NCBI GenBank assembly: GCA_947683625.1
Contig: CANTUR010000282.1
Location: forward strand, 186,001-250,000
DNA: 64,000 nt
From: Mallotus nudiflorus
Lineage: Eukaryota; Streptophyta; Magnoliopsida; Malpighiales; Euphorbiaceae
Direction: 5' to 3'
Translations under genes and position numbers: made by a program
Shown: piece by piece, positions 22,301 through 33,429 of the stretch
How positions within the stretch are numbered: position 1 is the stretch's first letter
Layout: each line of letters opens with the position of its first letter
The notes under the pieces: generated by a model
Seen by the model: the letters and a program-made list of their open reading frames with translations, nothing else
Databases searched by the model: none
What the model was told of the DNA's origin: nothing

Positions 22301-22623
22301 AACAGTTTTTGAGTGTCTTAAGTGGAAGGTCTTTAGAAAAAGGTTTAGGATGAAAATAGGATCTTCATAATGTTTTCTACTATGAGGGATTAGTTGTAGA
22401 TTTTTTTTTGAGGAAACCATTAATGAAGGAAATGGCAAATAGAGAAGTTAATGCAGAGGGTAATAGGTGACAGAGAAGATGGTATTACTGATATTGGAAG
22501 ACATGGCTTATACAGAAAGCTCTTAGAGAGCACTATGAATATCTATCAGCTATCTCTCTTTTTTTTTAGTATTTGATAGAAGAACATGATGACCATTAAA
22601 TTAATTTATGAAGGTTAATGATA
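22301..22623. other. Gene-free stretch right of the LINE fragment
   Basis: Probably the 5' part of the same LINE remnant on the minus strand, but no domain was recognised. It contains a T-run near 22558. Confidence 0.35.
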
Positions 22624-23032
22624 CATATTGCGGGCAGCGACGCTACAGTGCAACAAATTAAAAATAGCCCTTATATTTTTTTTGAAAATTCATTTTTTTT
22701 CATGATTTTTTTTTTGGAATCTAAAACCTAAATTGCACACAAGTATTGTACAAGGATTTAAACACCCATAACCTGTAATTTTTGTAAAATCTGAAACTTA
22801 AATTGCACACAGACAAACTTATCATGCAATAATTTAAACACTCGTAGCCTATAAATTTTTTTAAATATAAAACTTAATTCCACATGGGTGAACCCATTGT
22901 TTAAAGATTTAAACACTTGTAGCTTATAAATTTTTTTTAATAATCAAATGAAATTTAAAAAATTAAAACTAGAAGCTATTTTGGTAATTGTCGCAGGCGA
23001 AAGACGCACTGTAGTATCGCTACCAGTGACAT
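22624..23032. mobile_element. Small element with terminal inverted repeats (MITE-like)
   Basis: The left end, with AGCGACGCTACAGTGC (about 22637-22652), is an inverted copy of the right end, GCACTGTAGTATCGCT (23006-23021). They match at 14 of 16 positions here and about 22 of 29 over the longer arm. The roughly 410-bp interior has no ORF and holds a three-copy tandem repeat. No clear target-site duplication was identified, so the superfamily is undetermined. Confidence 0.5.
22721..22940. repeat. Three-copy tandem repeat of about 72 bp
   Basis: Copies start near 22721, 22791 and 22869. Each has AAACTTAAATTGCACAC-like sequence followed by GATTTAAACACTCGTAGCCT-like sequence. It lies inside the MITE-like element. 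Confidence 0.65.
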
Positions 23033-23368
23033 GTAATATTTTCCATTTATTAATTAAGGTCACATTCATGAATGACTCATCAACCTCCCCTTTTTTTAGT
23101 TTGCAGTCTTTTTTTGGCATTATTCTTAAGGTCACTCCAAGTTGCTTCCAAGCTACGTGAATGTAGAACATTGCAATAATGCAAAAATGTCTAAAGCTAC
23201 TTTTGCATTAAAAAGAAAAAGAAAAAAATATTGAAAATTTTGTGGAAATGAAAATACTAATTATTTAAGGATCTTTATTGAATTTTTTTATAATTAATCC
23301 CTTTAATCAAATGAGAGGCTTTGTCATTTTATTGACAATATGCCCCTCAAACCTCAACCACACACACA
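23033..23368. other. Gene-free stretch before the copia element
   Basis: AT-rich with T-runs. It ends in CACACACA directly before the LTR. No feature recognised. Confidence 0.4.
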
Positions 23369-23855
23369 TGTTATTTTTGGCAGTAATCCCACATCGATTG
23401 TTTTTAAGCAATAGGGAAGTTTTTTTGGTTATAAAAGAAACTTCCCCCCCTTTATTATTGGCTCATCCCAAAATTGCCTCTTCTCCTATATTTAGGCAAT
23501 TGTATTCTTTCTCTCTCTTTTGTAATATTTTCTCAATTAGTGAAATATTATTTTGGTAATGTTTGAGAACGTAGGCATAATTGACTGAACCTCATTAAAT
23601 TTTAGTGTTCTTTTTATGTCTATTTAATAGTTATTGTCAGGTATAGTTATTATTAATTATTGTGCTATTAAAATTACTTATCTTGGTAAAATTCTATCTA
23701 AGGAGTATGGTTTTTAAGTGGGATCATTATGACCCCACCACACTTTCTTGGGAATCTATTTTGGCATGATTTTTAGTATAATCGTTTACACTTTATTCGT
23801 TTGTGCAATAATTCTTAAGGTGAATTTATTTTATTGGTGGAAATTAACCCTAACA
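23369..23855 (+). repeat. 5' LTR of the copia element
   Basis: Starts TGTTATTTTTGGCAGTAATC and ends CCCTAACA just before the primer site. It matches 28065-28562 at roughly nine of ten bases by eye. Confidence 0.9.
23430..23437 (+). promoter_or_regulatory. TATA box of the copia LTR
   Basis: TATAAAAG, about 60 bp into the LTR, conserved at 28126 in the 3' LTR. It is the probable core promoter. Confidence 0.6.
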
Positions 23856-23857
23856 GT

Positions 23858-23869
23858 TGGTATCAGAGC
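23858..23869 (+). promoter_or_regulatory. Primer-binding site, tRNA-iMet type
   Basis: TGGTATCAGAGC, two bases after the LTR end, is the standard copia primer site complementary to initiator tRNA-Met, without mismatch in its first 12 bases. Confidence 0.93.
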
Positions 23870-23991
23870 TCTTGGTTTATTTTAGTATGCTTTGTGGTTA
23901 CGGCTTAGGCTAATCTTCCATATCATAAAAAATATCCTTGGACTAATTAGCATTCTGCATTGACAACTATTAAATAGAATTTGTAGCAGAA

Positions 23992-24800
23992 ATGACAAAT
24001 AGCACAAAAGTATCCATATCGATGTCAACAGCTTCTTCATCTTCAATTTTAGCAATAAATGCTATGACAAATGCTAGATTTATAGTGGAGATTTTTTATG
24101 GCACTAGTCATTTAGGCATGTGGCAACGTGAGGTTCTAGATGACCTTTTTCAAGAGGGTCTAGACCTTACTATTGAAGGAGAGAAATTAGATGATGTTGA
24201 GGAGAAAGAATGGAAGGTGACTAATAGATTGACATGTGGTACAATTCAATTATGTCTTTTTAGAGAGCAGAAGTATGCATTTTCTAAAGAAACCTCTGCA
24301 AGTAAATTATGGAAGGCACTAGATGAGAAATTCTTAAAGAAAAACAGTTAGAACAAACTCTATATGAAAAAGAGATTTTTCCACTTTAACTATATTCTAG
24401 GTACCACAATGAATGATCACATTACTAGCTTTAATCAGCTAGTAAGTAATTTGATAAATATGGACATGACTTTTAATAATGAAGATTTAGCTTTAATGTT
24501 AGTGGGATCACTTCTTGATGAGTTTGAGTATGTTGAAATAACTCTACTTCATAGGAAGGTTGTTGTGTCTCTAAGTGAAGTAATTGCATCCTTGTATAGT
24601 TATGAATCGTGAAAGAAAGAAAAGAAAAGAAAATACAAGTGTTGAAGCAGAAGCTCTTGTTGTTTAAGGCCATTCACAAAGTTACAATAAAGGAAGAAGA
24701 GGGGCATCTAAGTCAAAGTCCAAACTAAGCAAAGATTAATGTGACTTTTATTAAGAAAAAAGGCACTAGAAGCAAGATTGTCCCAAGCTAAAAGACAAAG
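23992..24800 (+). pseudogene. Copia gag
   Basis: ATG 23992 opens a frame with the UBN2-type gag domain: RLTCGTIQLCLFREQKYAFS (about 24229-24288), LWKALDEKFLKKNS, stop at 24349, then HITSFNQLVSNLINMDMTFN and EDLALMLVGSLLDEF. A zinc knuckle of CxxC-GHW-C type is degenerate near 24738-24790 (CDFY, then RH, then DCPKLKDKGKP). Its first Cys pair and spacing are only partly kept, and stops fall at former Gln/Trp positions. Gag packages the element RNA in virus-like particles in the cytoplasm. Confidence 0.85.
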
Positions 24801-26220
24801 GCAAACCTAGAAGGGGAAATGCTATCTTAAATTCAAATATAGTTAAGTATAATGATGTAGATTTAGATCTTTCAATTGCTGCTACACCATCAACCAGCTA
24901 TTTGAGTTCATGGTTACTAAATTCAGCTTTTAGTCATTATATAACTCCCAATCGAGAATGGTTCTTTGACTTTAAAGAAAAAAAGGTGGAGTTATCAACA
25001 CAGTGAATAATGCCTCTCTTAACGCATATGGGATTGGTTCAATTCTCTTGAGCAATCAAGATGAATCAATCATAACTTTAACAAGTGTTCATTATATGCT
25101 AGATTTGATGAGGAATATCATTAATGTGGGAACCTTAGAGTCAAAAGGTTTTGAAGAAGCGCGAAAGATAGGATAATGAGAATCATCTCTGGTACACTAG
25201 TGATAATGAAGGGGATTTGAAAAAAATAATGTGTATTACTTTCTGGGTAGTATAATTGTTAGGATAGTAGTAGCGGTAACTTCTACTGATGATCAGGAGT
25301 CAGAAGCAACCGGTTTATGGCATATGCATTTGGGGCAAGCTGGAGAAAAATCCCTGAAATTGCTAATAGATCAAGGATTATTGAATGGAGCTCGGGCTTG
25401 CAAATTAGATTTTTATAAGCATCGCATCAAAGGGAAGAAGACAAGGGTGAAATCTAGAACAACCATCCATAATACTGAGGGTATTCTAGATTATGTTCAT
25501 TCAAATATGTGGGGGCCTTCCAAGAACGCTTCATTAGGAGGAAAACACTATTATGTTTCCTTTGTTAATGATTTTTCTCGAAGGGTATGGGTGTATACAA
25601 TAAAGATAAAGGATGAGGTGCTATGAATTTTCCTTAAATGGAAAAAGATGGTGGAGACTCAAACAGGCAAAAAAGTCAAACGTCTCTACATAAACAATGG
25701 TGGAGAGTTTAAAAATGATCCATTTTTGAAAGTCTGTAAAGATAAAGGTATTGTCAGACACTTCACCATCAGATATACACCATAACAAAATGAGGTGGTA
25801 GAGTGAATGAATTGAACATTACTGAAGAAGGTTCAGTGTATGTTTTCCAATACTGGGCTGGGCAAAGAATTTTTGGTTGAAGTTGTAGCCTATGCTTGTC
25901 ACCTTATTAACTGCTTACCATCGATTACTATTGGTGTTAAAATTCCATTAGAGAAATGGTTTGAAAAACCTGTTACAAATTATAATTCTTTACATGTGTG
26001 TGGTTCCACTACATATTAACATGTTAAGGAGTCAAAGCTGGATCCAAGAGCAAAAAAGGCAATCTTTATGGGGATCACTTATGGCATGAAAGGCTATCAT
26101 CTTTGGTGTCCAAAAACAAAGAAATTAATCTTCAGTAGGGATGTTACATTTAATGAATATGCCATATTGAGAAATGTGGCTTTAGAAAAAATGAAGCAAA
26201 TAAATGGTACTCCCAAATAG
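24801..26220 (+). pseudogene. Copia protease remnant and integrase
   Basis: The protease region shows SSWLLNSAFSHYITPNREWF (about 24907-24966). The family has a DSGAS-like active site where this copy reads NSAFS, so it is inactive. The pre-integrase part has GLWHMHLGQAGEKSLKLL (about 25313). The integrase core begins DYVHSNMWGPS (first Asp, about 25489) and has VNDFSRRVWVY (about 25564), then NGGEFKND (about 25696) and TPxxNEVVE (Glu side, about 25778-25803). Stops at TAA 25783, TGA 25804 and TGA 25813 replace family Gln, Arg and Arg. The C-terminal KAIFMGITYGMKGYHLWCP and IFSRDVTFNE motifs follow. Confidence 0.85.
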
Positions 26221-26469
26221 GTGGAGTTTGATGGCAATAGAATTGTCCCAACCAATGTAAAAATTAATGATGACTCTCCTATAGTAGAAGAAGAGCCAAA
26301 TGAAGAAGAGGTTTGGACCTAAGAACCTCCTCAATAATATGAATCAATTACATTAAGAAAGGGAAAGAGGACCATTAGAAAACCTACTCACTATGTTAAT
26401 ATGGTCTCTTCTACATCACTAATTGCAATTGATGATGTTTTTATCACTTATAATGAAGCAGTTTGAAGT

Positions 26470-27450
26470 TCAAAACATGAAAAGTGGAGGATCACCATGA
26501 ATGAAGAAATTCAGTCCATTCAAAAGAATTAGACATGAAAACTAGCTAGTCTTCTGAAGGAAAAGAAGGCAATTGGGTGCAAATGGGTATATATAAAGAA
26601 AGATGGATTTCCTGATGAGGATAATGTTTACTGCAAAGCAAGATTGATGGCTAAAGGCTATACACAGATGGAGGGAATTGATTATAATAAAGTATTTTCT
26701 TTAGTTGTAAAGCATTCCTCCATTAGAATTTTATTAGCTTTGGTAGCACTGTTGGATTTTGAACTAGTTCAAATGGATGTACAAACTGCATTTTTATATA
26801 GAGACTTGGATGAGAAAATCTACATGACTTAGCCAAATGGATTCAAAGTTGTTAGTAGGGAGAAGATGGTATGCAAATTAGAAAAATTATTGTATGGATT
26901 GAAGCAATCACTGAGGCAATGGTATAAGCAATTTGACAAGTTTATGAAAGTACATGAGAAGTAAATATGATTATTATGTGTATTTGCATAAGCTACAAGA
27001 TGTATCGTATATATATCTTCTTATTTATGTTGATAATATATTGATAGCTTCTAAGAGTTAGATAGAGATTGAGAAATTAAAGACTTAATTGAATAGGGAG
27101 TTTAAGATGAAGGATCTCGGTAAAGCATAGAAGATTCTTGGCATGGAAATATCCAGAGATAGGAAATTAGGGAGGCTTTGCTTGTCTTAAAAAGAATATT
27201 TGAGGAAGGTACTAAAATGTTTTGGCATTAATGAAAAGTCAAAACCAGTTAGTACACCATTTGCTCCTCATTTCAAGCTTAGTGCATCCATGTTACTGAA
27301 GAATGATGTAGAACGAGAACACATGTCAAAAGTACCATATACAAGTGTTGTTAGTAGCCTGATATATGCAATGGTATATATGAGGCCCGATATTTCACAG
27401 GCAGTTAGGCTTGTGAGCAAGTACATACATGATCCTGGAAAGGAGCATTA
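26470..27450 (+). pseudogene. Copia reverse transcriptase
   Basis: Motifs in order: GCKWVYIKKD (about 26578), KARLMAKGYTQMEGIDYNKV (26638-26697), LVQMDVQTAFLYRDLDEKIY (about 26764), KLEKLLYGLKQS, then after a frameshift near 26960 IYLLIYVDN (about 27011), LGMEISRDRK and VPYTSVVSSLIYAM (27331 onward). The catalytic YVDD is YVDN, since the second Asp is Asn at 27035, so it is inactive. Stops include TAG 26830 at the Q of QPNGF. Confidence 0.88.
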
Positions 27451-27975
27451 ACAAGCTATGAAATGGATTCTATGGTATATTCTGAACACCATAGATATTG
27501 GTTTAGTATTTTAGTAGGATAGGCAAGATGGTTAGTGTTTAGTTGGGTATTATGATTTTGACTATGCTAGTGATTTGAACAAGCATAGATCAACTACTGG
27601 TTATATGTTTACTTTTGCAAAGACACCAGTCAGTTGGAAGTCCACCTTACAGTTAATAATTGCTTTGTCTACTACAAAGGCAGAGTATATAGCAATTACA
27701 GAGGTTGAAAAAGAGGCAATTTGACTTCAAAAATTGCTTGGTAAACTGGGAATTAAGCAAAAGCACATCAAAGTGCATTGTGATAGTTAAAGTTCTATTA
27801 ATTTAGCAAAGAATCAGGTTTATCATGCAAGGACAAAGCATATTAATGTTTGATATCACTTTATATGGGAGATTCTAGAAGAAGATGGAGTCACAATCCA
27901 AAAGATTCAGATTATTGGGAATCCTGTTGATATGATGACAAAAGTGGTAACTGTAGTTAAGTTTAAGACTTGATC
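27451..27975 (+). pseudogene. Copia RNase H
   Basis: Follows RT in the same frame. It contains FDYASDLNKHRSTTGYMFTF (about 27557-27616), ALSTTKAEYIAITE (about 27664) and a KVHCDS-type strand, then the C-terminal HARTKHIN (about 27825). The catalytic Asp, Glu and Asp positions (DYASD, KAEY, CDS) are preserved, but stops at TAA/TGA replace Gln and Trp. The ORF ends near 27975. Confidence 0.85.
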
Positions 27976-28064
27976 AACATTGTTACAAATTGAAAGATGA
28001 AATTTGCATACACTACTGAAGGTTTATAAGAGAATTGTATGGGATTTTGCCAAAGGTAGACATT

Positions 28065-28562
28065 TGTTATTTTTGACAGCAATCCCACATCGATTGTTTT
28101 TAAGTAATAGGGAAGTTTTTTTTGTTATAAAAGAAACTTCCCTCCCCGCTTGTTATTGGCTCATCCTAAAATTGCCTCCTCTCCTATATTTAAGCAATTA
28201 TATTCTTTCGTTCTCTTTTATAATGTTTATTAATTAGTGAATATTATTTTGGTAGTGTCCGAGGATGTAGTCATAATTGACTAAACCTCGTTAAATTTTA
28301 GTGTTCTTTTTATGTATATTTAATAGCTATTGTCGGATATAGTTGTTGTTAATTATTGTACTATTAAAATTATTTATCTTGGCAAAACTCTGTCTAAGTA
28401 GTGTGCTTTTTAAGTAGGATCATTGTAACCCCACCACTCTTTCCTGAGAATCTACTTTAAGTGATTTTTAGTACAATCATTTACACTCTAATCATCTATG
28501 CAATAGTTTTTAAGGTGAATTTGTTATTATTGGTGAAAATTAACTCGAATTCCACAATAACA
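28065..28562 (+). repeat. 3' LTR of the copia element
   Basis: Starts TGTTATTTTTGACAGCAATC and matches 23369-23855. The right end is blurred by a small insertion before ACACA, so the boundary could be 28554-28562. The TATA box is at 28126. The purine run just upstream (CAAAGGTAGA) is a weak polypurine tract. Confidence 0.85.
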
Positions 28563-28564
28563 CA

Positions 28565-30623
28565 TGCATAAATATCTAGTACAAGATTGTTACACTTTGT
28601 TAATTAATTATTTAAATCATGGGCTGAATTAATTAATTAGGAAACACATGCATGTATATTAAAAATAACAAAAAATATATAATTCAAATGCAACGATTGA
28701 ACAACGATGAGTTTAATATTTAATATGTTATGATTATAAGAAAAAGAATTGAAAAAAAATGTTGTGATTAATGGGGGAATTGTAAAAATAATATTACAAC
28801 TATAATTAGTTATTGATCTACAATTATAAATAAATAAATAAATAAAAATAATATATTACAACTTGAAGAAAACTAAATTAATAACAATAACATGAATATA
28901 TTTTTCTTCTTTAAGATGAATATATGTTTCATAGAGTAATGTATGCTAGCTTTTTTTAAAAAACATTTTTTTTTGAAAATGTATCAGATTCGTAAAATAA
29001 ACATAAAGTATTCTAAATTATTATATCAGAAGCATAAAATAAATGTAAAGTATTTGAAATTAGATATTGTTGTATCTTGCCAGGTACTTCCATTGAGAGA
29101 CTAAAATTGTTTTATCTATGAGTATGATGTTTTATTTTTTTTAATAATTTTTTTTTGTTATATTTTGCTATGGAGGTGAGAGACAAGCTTCTTTTTGACC
29201 CTGAATATGCTAGCAATGTGAAAGAGAAGATCCCACCTAAATCTTCTCTTGGCCTTTGTCTATTTTCTTTGTATTTTTGTTTTATTTTTGGTTTAAAAGA
29301 AAAATAAAAATAAAAATTGTAAAATTGTAATTTAATTATCTATATAACTGTTTGTACAAAAAAAGTCACAACCTCCTTGTCTATAAACTTTTCCTTTTCT
29401 CTCAATATTGATAGTATTAATGTGTCATTAATTTATGCTTGTTGTCAATTTAATTTAACTTGATCAATTCATGTATGGATTTGAGCTATTGCCTCTTATA
29501 TATTATGCAATATATACATAATATTATAGGATAGAGCTAAAATCTTATATTCATTCTTCAAAACTAAAAAAACTAAAATAGAAAAATGAATCAAAAACCA
29601 AAAATAAACCCAAAGGATACAAAAAAAAAAAAAAAAAAAAAGAATCGAAAACCAAAAATAAATTAAAAGATACAAAAAAATGGAATTGGAAATAAAAACA
29701 AACCAAAAACATATTCAAAAGAAAATCAAAATAATAACACTACTTCAACAATGGAATATTTGGACATAAAACAAAGATTGCATAAATACAAAAAACATAC
29801 AAACAGAAACTCTGTGATACAACTAAATTGCCATTTATAAAACAAAAAAAAATATCATAAACTAAAAAAAACAAAATGATACAAATTAAAATAAAAAAGT
29901 ATCGGAAACAAAAAAAACTAAAATGATATCAAATTATAAATGACAGCATTCTCTTATGACTCAATAACACCAAAAAACTTTAAAATATATTCATTTTTTT
30001 TTAAATTTTCTATTACAACAATTAATACTTGCTTGACTCCAAAGAAAATGTTTAGTTTTAAGTTATAATATATTTTTTGTATATGTTTGGTTTATTTTCA
30101 GTTTCTTATACAATAACAAAAGGAGATTGAAAGATATAAGCAGGTCAGTGCTACCTCTTCTATGAAGGACGACTAACAAAATCATTTTCAACATCATACG
30201 AAGACAAAATTTAATCAGAAATCAAAATGCAACAAAAAATAAATTACAAAAAACTACTAACAATATATATCACATCAATACCCTTCATATTCTGTCCACC
30301 ATAACCACTAAAATGAGTAGGAGTGGAAACAAAATCACCATTGTCAACACTCTATTCAATAAAAAAAAATTACAAATAAACAAAACATATAAAAAACAAA
30401 AAAGTATTTCATAGAGCAATGGATGCTAACCTCTTTTAACAAAACCCAATAAAAAATTAATTTAGTAATACTATGAGATTTTTAACTATTTTATTTATAG
30501 GATTATAAAATTTTTATTTATTTTGGTTTATTGGAATTTAAAAAGATTAAGATTTAGCAAATAATGGTAAATTTATTAAAAAATAAAGAGAAAATAAAAA
30601 TAAAAAAGAGGGAAAAAAAGAGA
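28565..30623. other. AT-rich gene-free DNA
   Basis: Holds an A-run at 29621-29641, A-rich low-complexity DNA to about 30000, and the small ORF at 29170. A 28-bp near-repeat TTTCATAGAG.AATG.ATGCTA occurs at about 28927 and 30407. No element boundary or conserved protein was recognised. Confidence 0.5.
29170..29307 (+). CDS. Small unrecognised ORF (45 codons)
   Basis: An ATG-initiated frame whose first half, MEVRDKLLFDPEYASNVKEK, is compositionally protein-like while its surroundings are A/T runs. The second half is Phe/Leu-rich and simple. It resembles no family I know. It may be an exon remnant or chance; no regulatory signal supports it. Confidence 0.15.
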   Translation: MEVRDKLLFDPEYASNVKEKIPPKSSLGLCLFSLYFCFIFGLKEK

Positions 30624-30628
30624 TTCTA

Positions 30629-33175
30629 TGTCGCGACCCGAACCAAAAAGCAAGTTACCGACACTAGGAATGAAAATACATAAAGTAACTGAAACTCATA
30701 GTAAGCCTTTAAAAAAAATTTTGCGAAAAAAGAGACAATACACTTAATAATAAAACCATTATTTGACAATAAAATCATAATAAGTACACAAAACCAAATA
30801 AATAAATCAAATATTCTTTAATAAAATATCTCAAGTCAGATAAAATCAGAATACAATTAATATAAGTTCTTTGATTAATTACTGCAGTATCTAGAGTTTA
30901 GTTGTACAATACATATCAAAAAGACCTATACAATAAAACCAGAGAAGAAGAATCCCTACGTAAAAAAGAAGAACGACTCTCAAACTCCCAAACTCTGGAA
31001 AAAAATATCGAGGGGAGTTACACCTTACTGAGTAAGATAATAAAGAAAGCTATATGGTTTTGAAAATCCATTAAATAAAATAATAATAAATAAATTTTAC
31101 TATTATTAAAATTCAAGTATTTAAAATTTATATTCAAATCATCAGCTCTCCAAATATTAAATATGAAGAATTTACAATAGAACTTCTTCAAAATAAAATA
31201 TTCTTAATTAATAATTTATAAGTGAAAAAATCTTGGTAGAACCCCACTCCACAAAATCTAATAGCCACCTGGCTCACTTAACCATAAGACTGTTGGTCCT
31301 CAAGAGCTAAGCATCAATTGAGGCACTACTTATAGTCATTCACTTAATCCAATATTTTACTGGAGGTCCCCTAGAGCTAAGGCATTCAATGAGGCACTCA
31401 TCCCAGTTAACTAATCATAAAACTCATCAGATAGCCCGTTCTATGAGTATTTTTCAAAACTAATATATAACAAAAATGTAGCACAATTTAAGAAAACTGT
31501 AATTTATAAATTAAATAACATAAAATAAAATAAAATAATAATAATGCTAAGCATAGCCTAAAATAACAAAACTTAAGTTTCATGTAAGTATAATATTATC
31601 TTAAATGTTATAAAATTGCTATGTGCAAAAAACACACACACACAGTTCAATTTATTAACTTATAATTGGAGCGAGCCGGCTGACGGTTCCGCGCTCGTCT
31701 ATTATCAATAGTTCTTCATCTGGTATTCTCTAAAATAAAAATAATATTAATTCAAAACATGCTTATGAAAAAAATAATTAAAATTCATAAAAATTGCCAA
31801 AATCCTAAAATTAATAAATAAAATAAATAAATAAAAAATAAGAAACTTGTAACAGATTCAGAATTAATCTTAACGAAGGCTCAATCTAAGGAACAACCCT
31901 AAAATAACATAACGGTTAAATAGAAACGTACATATGTTACGTTTTACGAGAAATCTATCAGAATTTCAGCATAGTCTTCTCTGTAAAATAAACATCTCTC
32001 GACATGAAGTAGAATCATTCATGCAGGAAAAAACACTACCATACCATATAGTATCACACTCAAATCGAGCTCCCAAACTACACAAATTCTCGACCGCGAT
32101 CATTAACAACATTACCACATAATATATATAAATTATGAAAATAGATAACAAAATATTAATAAAATTAATTGGACTAATTAAATAATAAATTCTTTTTAAT
32201 AATCAATATATACAAAACCCATTTAACAAAATAATATCTACACTTAAAAATTATTACTTATAAAATTTCGGAAAATTCATAAAGATATATTTTAACACTA
32301 AATATAATTAAGTCAATCAAATAATTAAGTACTATGATATTTATATACATTTATATTATTTCCAGAAACGAATCTAAAATCAAAAAAATATAGAAAAATA
32401 TTAATTTAGCTAATAAAATTAATTTATACTTTCTAACAATTAAAATTATCATTATACATGTTAATTAACTATAATTTGCCAAAAATCAATTAAAAATCAA
32501 ATTACATAATTTTCTCTAAAATTCTTTTTTTTTTTTTCACATATAACTTCCAAAAATTATAATAAATTATCTATAACTAATTTTACAAAATTTCCTTCAC
32601 AAACATTACTCCAAATAATATATAGTATTTATTAAAAATATCCAAAATTTCAGGCTCAGAATAGTAACCCGAAGCAAAAATTCCAAAAAAATTACAATAA
32701 ATCCAAAAATTATAAAAAAAATATCATAGCATAGGATTCAATCTCTACATCAACTTTCCTAAACAACATCAAGCCTAATTCTCACTTAATTAATCAAAAA
32801 CTAACAAAACTAACAAATGAATTTACCTCAATTTAGGATGATTCAGGAGGAGATCGAAGAAACTGAAGGTAGATTATGGAACCTTGGAAGATGTGAATTC
32901 CATAGACACTAAAATCACGACCATCCGACATCGAAATTTTCACCCGAGGCCAACTAAAAACCGACCAAAACAGGGGTGAAATAGGAAGAAGAGAAGATGG
33001 GGCTACTGCCGGTGGCTAGGGGAGGAGCTGGGCTGCTGTCCATAGTGTCGTGGTGGTCGGCGTCGGTACTAGAGCAGACTGGCAGTGCTAGTAGCGAACT
33101 GGGCAGTGAGGGGAAGAAGAAGAAGAAGGAAAGGGAAAAGAAAAAAAAACTAGTTTTTGTCTTTATATGTATGTA

Positions 33176-33260
<85 letters not shown>

Positions 33261-33403
33261 ACACTCCTATAATATTTCCTCTCCCAAATTAATAATAATA
33301 TCAAAGTAAAAATAAAAAATAAGACACTACTAATAATAAAATAATCATAATCAATCAAAAATAATTTAATTTAGTCAATAATAAAAAAATTTAAAATATT
33401 ACA
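30629..33403 (-). repeat. 3' LTR (left copy) of the Tekay-type element
   Basis: On the plus strand it starts TGTCGCGACCCGAACC and ends ATATTACA. It matches 38485-41222 throughout, with scattered substitutions and a few indels. It contains a long (TG)n(TA)n tract at 33175-33257 and a block at 31935-32100 that is also found in the unrelated-looking solo LTRs further right. Confidence 0.92.
33175..33257. repeat. (TG)n(TA)n microsatellite in the left LTR
   Basis: A pure TG run followed by about 33 TA units. The matching site in the right LTR (41044-41078) is shorter and lacks the TG part, so the tract has changed length since insertion. Confidence 0.9.
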
Positions 33404-33416
33404 ATCTCCCCATCTT
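33404..33416 (-). promoter_or_regulatory. Polypurine tract of the Tekay-type element
   Basis: On the minus strand AAGATGGGGAGAT directly precedes the 3' LTR start TGTAATATTT. Confidence 0.75.
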
Positions 33417-33429
33417 AAAAAAAATCGTG

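Larger units (their letters stand above)
23369..28562 (+). mobile_element. Ty1/copia retrotransposon with both LTRs
   Basis: Two LTRs of about 0.49 kb in direct orientation flank a tRNA-Met-type primer site and gag, protease, integrase, RT and RNase H in copia order (integrase before RT). ACACA occurs just left of the 5' LTR (23364-23368) and at 28560-28564, so it may be the target-site duplication, but the right boundary is uncertain. All coding parts are broken by stops, plus a frameshift between gag knuckle and pre-integrase and another near 26960. Confidence 0.9.

Noticed and set aside
28927..30437. Pair of near-identical 28-bp words as ends of a transposon
   Set aside because: Similarity stops abruptly on both sides, there is no duplication around them, and the interior has no recognisable element.
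32954..33358. Open frame with an (IleTyr)n stretch
   Set aside because: It is the (TA)n microsatellite within the Tekay-type LTR read as protein.
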